A DNA stretch of 40,264 bases from Gammaproteobacteria bacterium. GTDB taxonomy: Bacteria > Pseudomonadota > Gammaproteobacteria > UBA6429 > Thiohalophilaceae. The stretch is from contig JAUVEN010000012.1 of the NCBI GenBank assembly GCA_030594815.1, forward strand, positions 1-40,264, in the 5' to 3' direction. Numbering within the stretch: the first letter of the stretch is position 1; every line of letters starts with the position of its first letter. A model generated the notes under the pieces. That model saw nothing but the letters and a program-made list of their open reading frames with translations. It did no database searches and was not told where the DNA came from. Below, one piece after another: positions 34,643 through 40,264 of the stretch. The translations under genes were made by a program, and so were the position numbers.

Positions 34643-35140
34643 TTAGCGGTGCTGAAGTTTTACTAAAATATATCCTAATGCGACATAATCATTAATTGTT
34701 GCGGGTCCTTCTGCAGTGACATCAACATAATCCGGGAATTCTTCTTCTGTTACATTTCGCCAGTTTGCATAAGTACCGCAAACATGGAGTTGTACATTAT
34801 TTTTTTGTACTAACTGTTGTGTGAGTGAATGTACTTTTTTGTATTTCTTATTATTTGTTGTTTTTAATGCAAACTGTTCATTACCATGAGTAACGATAGC
34901 AATATCGAGTTTTGGGAAACGAGCACGTAATTTTTTTATATAGTCTTTAGTTTTGGGTAACGCCCATTCAAGGCTGTTAGCTGCACCGGTAACAATTTCA
35001 AAAATAATTCCAGTAGGCGTTTGCTGAAGAGAAAGGATGTGTTCGATTTGTTTATCTGTATTCGTTGCAAGAGTTGCTTGAGTGAAAAGCAGGTTAGAGA
35101 GAACAAGTGCGATTATAAGTGTAAATTTATTCTTCATCAT
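34643..35140 (-). CDS. Secreted DsrE-like protein
   Basis: A 165-residue product with signal peptide (MMKNKFTLIIALVLSNLLFT, cut near TLATN), followed by a single DsrE/F-like domain: GIIFEIVTGAANSLEWALPKT, LDIAIVTHGNEQFAL, VQLHVCGTYANWRN and DYVDVTAEGPATINDYVALGY. There is one Cys (C121), at the position often conserved in DsrE-like proteins for sulfur handling. Periplasmic DsrE-like proteins are often near sulfur oxidation genes, but none is in the window. ATG at 35140 or 35137. Its promoter side carries element B2. Confidence 0.8.
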   Translation of the reverse strand: MMKNKFTLIIALVLSNLLFTQATLATNTDKQIEHILSLQQTPTGIIFEIVTGAANSLEWALPKTKDYIKKLRARFPKLDIAIVTHGNEQFALKTTNNKKYKKVHSLTQQLVQKNNVQLHVCGTYANWRNVTEEEFPDYVDVTAEGPATINDYVALGYILVKLQHR

Positions 35141-35175
35141 TGGATGTCCGATATGTTATTACGAACGAATAAAGC

Positions 35176-35364
35176 TGTAGGTTGGGTTAAGCGTAGCGAA
35201 CCCAACATTATATATTTGTTGGGTTCGTCGCTAGCGACCTGAGCACAGCGAAGAAGTGCTGATGCGACCTAAGCAACGCGAAGTAGTACCTGATGAACTG
35301 CAGAGTTTGCAGTTCTGAGGTGAAACGCGCAGCGGTTCTACAGTGCTCCTTAACCCAACCTACA
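35176..35364. repeat. Palindromic composite repeat B2 (S module then L module)
   Basis: Second copy of the family seen at 5277-5465. The 32-bp S module (35176-35207, TGTAGGTTGGGTT ... AACCCAACA) precedes a 148-bp L module (35217-35364) after a 9-bp spacer. L2 and L1 agree at roughly 90 percent of positions by eye, without gaps. The ends TGTAGGTTGGGTTAAG and CTTAACCC-type AACCTACA pair. It lies upstream of the DsrE-like gene and downstream of moaA. Confidence 0.87.
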
Positions 35365-35404
35365 TTTTTCTACTTTAAAAATATAACTGTAATGACAGTG
35401 TATA

Positions 35405-36391
35405 TTAACCGCCTGTCATAGACATAAAGCGAACCAGCTTCCCAGGTTGTTCACTAAATTCATGTTTTTCTGGTTTTAAATCAATGGCTTTTTGTATATG
35501 TTCTTTTAACTCATCATCAGTAATACCTGCACGCATCAGCTCACGTAAAGGATAACTATCATCCTGGCCCAGGCAGAGATATAAAGTTCCATCAACAGAA
35601 AGGCGAACGCGATTACATGTATCACAAAAATGTTGTGATATCGGGGTAATAAAGCCAATTCTTAATTCTGTGTCATCAACACGAACATAACGAGCGGGAC
35701 CGCCGCCATTCATATTTGCTTTTGTTAAGGTATATTTTTTTGCCAGGCGATCATGGATTTCACTAAGTGGAATATATTGTTTATTTGCTTCGCGACCGGT
35801 GTCACCCATAGGCATGGCTTCAATAAATCGCAATGTGAAATCATGCTTAATACAAAACTCCACCATGTCTTCTACTTCATCATCATTGACGCCACGCATA
35901 GCAACCATGTTAATTTTTACCGGTTGAAATCCTGCTTCTTTTGCCGCTATTAAACCATCGATGACTTTTTCAATTTTTCCGCCACCGGTAATTTCTTTAA
36001 ATCGATCGGCTCGTAATGTATCCAGGCTAACGTTAATACGAGTAATTCCTGCTTGTTTAAGGGGAACAGCCTGTTTTTTTAATTGAGTGGCATTACTGCT
36101 AAGTGAAAGATCTTCAATGCCCGGTAATTTTGCAAGTCTGGTAGCAAGCTCGGGTAAATTTTTCCTTACCAGTGGCTCTCCACCTGTAAGGCGAATACGT
36201 TTAGTACCCAGCTCACCAAAGATACGAATGACACGTTCTATTTCATCAAATGTTAACCAGTCTTTTGGTTCACCAAAATCTTTAAAACCCTTTGGCATGC
36301 AATAGCTGCATCTTAAATCACAACGATCGGTTACAGACAAGCGTAAGTATTCAATATTGCGTCCATACTTATCTGTCAGTTGTTGTGTCAT
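35405..36391 (-). CDS. moaA: GTP 3',8-cyclase MoaA (molybdenum cofactor)
   Basis: Radical SAM enzyme that begins molybdopterin synthesis by converting GTP to 3',8-cyclo-GTP. The 328-residue product shows the motif C24-x3-C28-x2-C31 (TDRCDLRCSYCMP), RLTGGEPLVRK, a C-terminal second cluster in HFCDTCNRVRLSVDGTLYLC, and the terminal Gly-Gly required for activity (SMTGG). Length is typical. No other moa gene is next to it. Confidence 0.97.
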   Translation of the reverse strand: MTQQLTDKYGRNIEYLRLSVTDRCDLRCSYCMPKGFKDFGEPKDWLTFDEIERVIRIFGELGTKRIRLTGGEPLVRKNLPELATRLAKLPGIEDLSLSSNATQLKKQAVPLKQAGITRINVSLDTLRADRFKEITGGGKIEKVIDGLIAAKEAGFQPVKINMVAMRGVNDDEVEDMVEFCIKHDFTLRFIEAMPMGDTGREANKQYIPLSEIHDRLAKKYTLTKANMNGGGPARYVRVDDTELRIGFITPISQHFCDTCNRVRLSVDGTLYLCLGQDDSYPLRELMRAGITDDELKEHIQKAIDLKPEKHEFSEQPGKLVRFMSMTGG

Positions 36392-36546
36392 GTAAAAACC
36401 CTTTAGGTTGGTGGGTTTGAATAGGGGATTACTTTATTAGAGGTTGCTAATTATAGCGTATTGAGTTGAATGAGAGGTAGGTAAATTGGTTTTATTTTAG
36501 CGATACTATTGGATTGTTAGGGGTATTATATGTTTATAAATTCGTA

Positions 36547-37161
36547 TTATGAACCATTAACTTCTAAAGACATTCGAACAAGATCGGTAACCGATGTGAC
36601 GGCCATTTTTTCCATCACATTAGCACGATGAACTTCTACCGTTTTAATACTAATTTCAAGTTGTTTGGCGATATCCTTATTTATCATGCCTGAAACGACA
36701 AGCCCCATCACTTCTTTTTCACGCCTGGTTAAAGAGTTGATTCGTTTTAGCGTTTTATTCTGACTCTTGTTTTTGCTGCGATCAATTTTGTGTTTAGAGA
36801 CAGCATTCTGAATAAGATCGAGTAAATCCTGACCTTTAAAGGGTTTTTCAAGAAAATCGAGTACTCCTGCTTTCATCGCTTTAACGGCAGTTGATACATC
36901 ACCAAAACCACTGATCATGATGACAGGCAGATCAATATTATGCCCTGCAAGTTGTTGCTGTAACTCGAGGCCACTAATTCCTGGCAAGCGCATATCAAGC
37001 ACCAGGCAGCCCAGTCCATCATCGGCATAGTTATTTAGAAAATCGCTGGCACTGCTATAGGTTTTAGATTTGTAATTGATCGTTTGAACAAGGGAGCTTA
37101 AGTACTCCAGCATGCTTGGATCATCATCAATTATATGTATAGTGGCGTCTTTATTATTCAT
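36547..37161 (-). CDS. FixJ-type response regulator (receiver plus LuxR HTH)
   Basis: A 204-residue two-component regulator. The receiver has D12-D14 acidic pocket (HIIDDDPSM), phosphoacceptor D56 (LVLDMRLPG), S84 and K106 (EKPFKG). The DNA-binding half has LTRREKEVMGLVVSGMINKDIAKQL and KTVEVHRANVMEKM. Layout and sequence resemble FixJ/TodT-type regulators, many of which respond to oxygen or electron-transport state. No histidine kinase gene lies next to it. It is divergent from the ccm operon, so it might control ccm genes; this is inference. Confidence 0.92.
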   Translation of the reverse strand: MNNKDATIHIIDDDPSMLEYLSSLVQTINYKSKTYSSASDFLNNYADDGLGCLVLDMRLPGISGLELQQQLAGHNIDLPVIMISGFGDVSTAVKAMKAGVLDFLEKPFKGQDLLDLIQNAVSKHKIDRSKNKSQNKTLKRINSLTRREKEVMGLVVSGMINKDIAKQLEISIKTVEVHRANVMEKMAVTSVTDLVRMSLEVNGS

Positions 37162-37505
37162 TCTTACTTTTTAGTTAGTCTGTGAAAAATCACAGCTATC
37201 CCGATTTTAGTTTAATTTTAATGAAACCTGCGTAACCACCCGAAAAACCATGGGTTAGTTATGATTTTGTATTTAAAATTAATCTCAAGGGGGAAGGTGA
37301 GATGATTTTATTAGTGTAATCATATTTGGTATTTGTCACTTATCATATTATGATCATTGATTAATGGTATTAGGGTATTCCCCTATATATTGTGAATTTA
37401 TATACAAGATACATGGTATATAAAGTATATCGGCACTTAAGCCCCGATATTTAGCTTAAAGTGAGCATAATTTTAGTATGTACCAAAGGTTCGTTTAGTT
37501 TAATT
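37162..37505. promoter_or_regulatory. Divergent spacer between the FixJ-type regulator and ccmA
   Basis: The 344-bp AT-rich space lacks a gene. It has a short dyad TAGGG-TATTC-CCCTA near 37371-37386 and ATATCGG...CCGATAT (37427-37450), with many TATA-like stretches around 37385-37428. I saw no canonical FNR site. The dyads are possible operators only. Confidence 0.4.
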
Positions 37506-38153
37506 ATGGAAAAACAGTACTTATTCACTGCTGACTTAAACGTCACAAATCTTGCCTGTTTGCGCAATGAACAAGCGTTATTTAGTGGTTTAAATGTCTC
37601 TTTATCTCCTGAAAACGTACTGTTTTTAGAAGGTGAGAATGGCAGTGGTAAAACCAGTTTATTAAGAATTCTTTGTGGCTTTCGCCTTGCTGATGAAGGG
37701 AAAATTACCTGGGGAGAACAAGCTGTTTCTGCTGTGCCGGAATATTTTGAAAATATCTCATATGTTGGGCATAAAAATGGCATTAAAGATGAGCTCACAG
37801 TTGAAGAAAACCTGAATTTAATGCGCTCAATGGCGACCGCATCCGATATTGAAACAGAATCAGTATTAAAACAAATTGGTCTGTTCAAACGGGCCGATGT
37901 TTTGAGTCGTCATTTGTCGGCAGGGCAAAAACGTAAGCTGGCACTTGCTCGGTTAATGATGACAAATAATTCTTTTTGGATTCTTGATGAGCCTTTTACC
38001 GCTCTTGATAAAGCAACGGTTGGCTTCTTTGAAGAATTAATTAAACAGCACATAGGTCGGGGTGGCATGTTAATTTTAACATCGCATCATGATATTGATT
38101 TATCCGGCTTATCGGTTCAGCACTTAAATTTGTCGAATAAAAAATATGTTTGA
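37506..38153 (+). CDS. ccmA: Heme exporter ATPase CcmA
   Basis: ABC ATPase of the CcmABCD complex, which releases holo-CcmE for System I cytochrome c maturation. ATG at 37506 (MEKQYLFTADLNVTNLAC) is preferred over GTG at 37461, which adds 15 odd residues. The product is 215 residues. Walker A is GENGSGKT (43-50), the signature LSAGQ is at 137-141 and Walker B FWILDE is at 157-162. The gene overlaps ccmB by 8 bp. Confidence 0.96.
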   Translation: MEKQYLFTADLNVTNLACLRNEQALFSGLNVSLSPENVLFLEGENGSGKTSLLRILCGFRLADEGKITWGEQAVSAVPEYFENISYVGHKNGIKDELTVEENLNLMRSMATASDIETESVLKQIGLFKRADVLSRHLSAGQKRKLALARLMMTNNSFWILDEPFTALDKATVGFFEELIKQHIGRGGMLILTSHHDIDLSGLSVQHLNLSNKKYV

Positions 38154-38814
38154 TGCATGGTTACAAATATTTAAACGCGATTTATTAATTGCATTTCGGC
38201 GTCGCTCCGAAATTATTCACCCGCTTATCTTTTTTGTTATGGTGATATCACTATTCCCTTTAGCCATTGGTGATGACAAAGTTTTATTGCAAAAAATTGC
38301 GCCGGCAATTATTTGGGTAACCGCTTTATTAGCAACCATGTTGTCATTAGATAATTTATTTCGTTCTGATTTTGATGATGGCAGTCTGGAACAAATGACG
38401 CTGCTTAAAACACCGTTATCATTATTAGTCACGGCAAAAATAACGGCACACTGGTTTATTACCGGTTTACCTTTGCTATTAATAACCCCGCTGTTAGCAG
38501 TGTTACTTTATGTGCCAACAGAAATGATATCGATGTTATTACTGACATTATTGTTAGGAACGCCAACATTGAGTTTAATTGGTGCTGTAGGTATCGCCTT
38601 AACAGTTGGCTTAAGACAAGGCGGCGTTATATTATCCTTATTGATTTTACCTTTATATATACCCGTATTGATTTTTGCGACCCTGGCGTTACAAAATTCT
38701 GCACAAGGTTTTTCTGCTGAGGCACAATTGGCTATGATGTTGGCAATTTTAGTCCTTGCCATTACTTTATCCCCGTTCGCTATTGCAGCGGCCCTGAAAG
38801 TGAGTTTGAATTAG
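38146..38814 (+). CDS. ccmB: Heme exporter membrane protein CcmB
   Basis: Membrane part of the CcmABC complex. The 222 residues have six hydrophobic segments. It shows typical CcmB features: FKRDLLIAFRRRSEIIHPLIFFVMVISLFPL and VTALLATMLSLDNLFRSDFDDGSLEQM. It starts inside the end of ccmA, and ccmC begins 3 bp after its stop. Confidence 0.96.
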   Translation: MFDAWLQIFKRDLLIAFRRRSEIIHPLIFFVMVISLFPLAIGDDKVLLQKIAPAIIWVTALLATMLSLDNLFRSDFDDGSLEQMTLLKTPLSLLVTAKITAHWFITGLPLLLITPLLAVLLYVPTEMISMLLLTLLLGTPTLSLIGAVGIALTVGLRQGGVILSLLILPLYIPVLIFATLALQNSAQGFSAEAQLAMMLAILVLAITLSPFAIAAALKVSLN

Positions 38815-38817
38815 GTT

Positions 38818-39570
38818 ATGAATATTCTAGGCAGTATCAAACGGTTGTATCACCAGTTCGCTTCACCACCTTATTTTTATCGAATCTCAGGATTATGGTT
38901 ACCCTATATAATGGGGCTGTTTGTCCTGTTATTTGCCGCCGGTTTATACAGCGGGCTGATTCTTGCGCCAATTGATTATGAACAGGGCGAAGCGTATCGA
39001 ATTATTTATGTACATGTCCCTGCGGCATGGATGTCAATGTTTATATATATAGTGATGGCTGTTACCGGTGCGATTGGTTTGATCTGGCGCCTAAAGTTAG
39101 CTGAAATTGTTATGATTAGCAGTGCACCCATTGGTGCAAGTTTTACTTTTCTTGCACTGGTTACAGGCTCTATTTGGGGTAAACCAATGTGGAATACCTG
39201 GTGGGTGTGGGATGCACGCTTAACATCAGAATTGTTACTTTTATTTTTATATTTTGGTGTCATGGCACTGTATAATGCGATTGAAGATAAACGTACTGCT
39301 GCACGCGCAGTGGCCATTCTTGCTTTGGTTGGGGTAGTCAATATTCCAATAATTCATTATTCGGTGGAGTGGTGGAATACCTTGCATCAAGGGCCAACCA
39401 TAACCAAGTTTGATAAACCTTCAATACATCTTTCAATGTTAGTGCCTTTATTAATAATGGCGGTTGCTTTTAAACTTTTTTATGTTGGCAGTTTGTTTAT
39501 GCGTGTGAGAACAGAGTTGCTGGCACGAGAACAAAAAAGTAAATGGGTCGCGAATTTGCTTAAGAAATAA
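38818..39570 (+). CDS. ccmC: Heme-handling membrane protein CcmC
   Basis: Passes heme to CcmE. The 250-residue protein has six membrane segments and the tryptophan-rich periplasmic motif WGKPMWNTWWVWDARLTSEL, with conserved His in IIYVHVPAAWMSM and IPIIHYSVEWWNTLHQGPTI as heme ligands. It follows ccmB immediately. Repeat C2 stands between it and ccmD. Confidence 0.97.
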   Translation: MNILGSIKRLYHQFASPPYFYRISGLWLPYIMGLFVLLFAAGLYSGLILAPIDYEQGEAYRIIYVHVPAAWMSMFIYIVMAVTGAIGLIWRLKLAEIVMISSAPIGASFTFLALVTGSIWGKPMWNTWWVWDARLTSELLLLFLYFGVMALYNAIEDKRTAARAVAILALVGVVNIPIIHYSVEWWNTLHQGPTITKFDKPSIHLSMLVPLLIMAVAFKLFYVGSLFMRVRTELLAREQKSKWVANLLKK

Positions 39571-39578
39571 AAACATAT

Positions 39579-39655
39579 GTCATTCCGGTAAGTTTTAAAC
39601 CGGAATCCATGTAGTAATCTGAATTAGATTCTGGTTTAAAACTTACCGGAATGAC
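39579..39655. repeat. Palindromic repeat C2 inside the ccm operon
   Basis: The left arm 39579-39606 (GTCATTCCGGTAAGTTTTAA and eight more) and right arm 39628-39655 pair at 27 of 28 positions around 21 bases. The arms start with the same GTCATTCCGG as cluster C1. It sits 8 bp after the ccmC stop and 15 bp before ccmD, in one transcription unit, so a long hairpin would form in the message. Confidence 0.9.
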
Positions 39656-39670
39656 GAGAGATAAGTAACT

Positions 39671-39841
39671 ATGGAAGCTTTAGATTTTGGTAAATATAAT
39701 TTTTATATCTGGGCATCGTATGGATTAACATTTCTTATTTTAGTCTGGAATGTTGTTATTCCATTTATTGAAAAAAAGAAATTGATAAAAAGTATAAAAC
39801 GCCGGAATTATTTGAACAATAATGGGTCAAACGAGACCTGA
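39671..39841 (+). CDS. ccmD: Heme exporter protein CcmD
   Basis: Small membrane protein (56 residues) that helps release holo-CcmE from CcmABC. It reads MEALDFGKYNFYIWASYGLT, then a single hydrophobic segment (FLILVWNVVIPF), then a basic tail (KKKLIKSIKRRNYL). Position between ccmC and ccmE, size, the FYIWASYG motif and topology all fit CcmD. Confidence 0.92.
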   Translation: MEALDFGKYNFYIWASYGLTFLILVWNVVIPFIEKKKLIKSIKRRNYLNNNGSNET

Positions 39842-39875
39842 TCCATAAACGTAGTAACATTAATGAGAGAACACA

Positions 39876-40264
39876 GTGAAACCAGCTCGTAAAAAAAGAT
39901 TATTCTTTATTGTTTTTCTTGTCGCCGGAGTAACTTTGGCCGCAGGTTTTGCAATGTATGCCTTCAACCAAAACCTCATGTTTTATTTTTCACCTACCGA
40001 TGTCAAGCAGGGTAAAGCACCTGTGGATAAATTATTCCGCATGGGCGGTATGGTTGTAGAAGGTACATTTAAAAAAGAGCCTAAGAGTTTAAAGGTTCAT
40101 TTTGATCTGACTGATTATGAAAAAACAGTGAGTGTTGAATATGAAGGAATCTTGCCAGATTTATTCCGTGAAGGTCAGGGAATTATTAGTCGCGGTAAAT
40201 TAAATGCAGGTGGAGTATTTGTTGCCGAAGAAGTTTTAGCAAAGCATGATGAAAATTATATGCC
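39876..40264 (+). CDS. ccmE: Cytochrome c-type biogenesis protein CcmE, 3' end outside window
   Basis: Periplasmic heme chaperone. A GTG at 39876 opens the frame MKPARKKRLFFIVFLVAGVT (first codon read as Met), a basic signal anchor, then VEGTFKKEPKSLKVHFDLTD and the heme-binding EVLAKHDENYMP. The His in LAKHDENY is the covalent heme attachment site. The ATG at 39863 is in another frame. About 129 codons are seen; 20-30 residues are cut by the window end. Confidence 0.95.
   Translation, partial: MKPARKKRLFFIVFLVAGVTLAAGFAMYAFNQNLMFYFSPTDVKQGKAPVDKLFRMGGMVVEGTFKKEPKSLKVHFDLTDYEKTVSVEYEGILPDLFREGQGIISRGKLNAGGVFVAEEVLAKHDENYM

Noticed and set aside
37321-37380. FNR-like half sites (ATGATCATTGATTAATG) upstream of ccmA
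   Set aside because: Only a TTGAT half with no ATCAA at the right distance; not a credible site.

Overview
The window is ordinary bacterial chromosome from an AT-rich gammaproteobacterium. The evidence is the dnaG/rpoD and rpsU/yqeY macromolecular-synthesis genes, the O2-independent ubiquinone genes ubiT/ubiU/ubiV, System I cytochrome c maturation (ccmABCDE) and folB/folK/pteridine reductase. TRAP and TauE transporters, c-type cytochromes, FNR-like sites and DsrE hint at a facultatively anaerobic, possibly sulfur-metabolising marine or sediment bacterium, but lineage below class is inference. No phage, integrase, transposase, tRNA, rRNA or CRISPR array was seen.

Layout. 1-3.7 kb: rpoD (cut by the left edge) and dnaG on the minus strand. 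3.8-9.1 kb: a block that sits between dnaG and its usual upstream partners rpsU-yqeY. It holds a secreted GlcG/HbpS-like protein, nei, ubiT, and the minus-strand set yhcC-ubiU-ubiV. 9.6-12.2 kb: yqeY and rpsU, divergent tsaD, and convergent plsY. 12.3-17.4 kb: a secreted unknown, folB-folK, pteridine reductase, midA, uppP and a VanZ-like gene. 17.7-23.8 kb (minus strand): rimO, a diheme cytochrome c, a membrane fatty-acid desaturase, a DUF2236/MpaB-type oxygenase and cca. 24-28.5 kb: a succinate-semialdehyde dehydrogenase, a PAS-GGDEF-EAL protein and an APC permease. 28.5-34.6 kb: matB divergent from a GntR regulator plus TRAP dctP/Q/M and a TauE permease, which looks like malonate uptake and activation. 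34.6-37.2 kb: secreted DsrE-like protein, moaA and a FixJ-type response regulator. 37.5-40.26 kb: ccmA-ccmB-ccmC-ccmD-ccmE, with ccmE cut by the right edge.

Two themes stand out. First, ubiT and the facing yhcC-ubiU-ubiV set each carry an FNR-type dyad (TTGATnnnnATCAw) placed about -41 from a plausible -10, so the whole locus looks like an oxygen-responsive ubiquinone module. The radical-SAM protein YhcC is encoded as its first gene. Second, the spacers hold at least four families of palindromic repeats. Every convergent gene pair with room between its ends (five of seven) has one, and the other two pairs overlap or abut. One family occurs as two copies whose short and long modules have equal lengths but swapped order, with co-varying stem bases.
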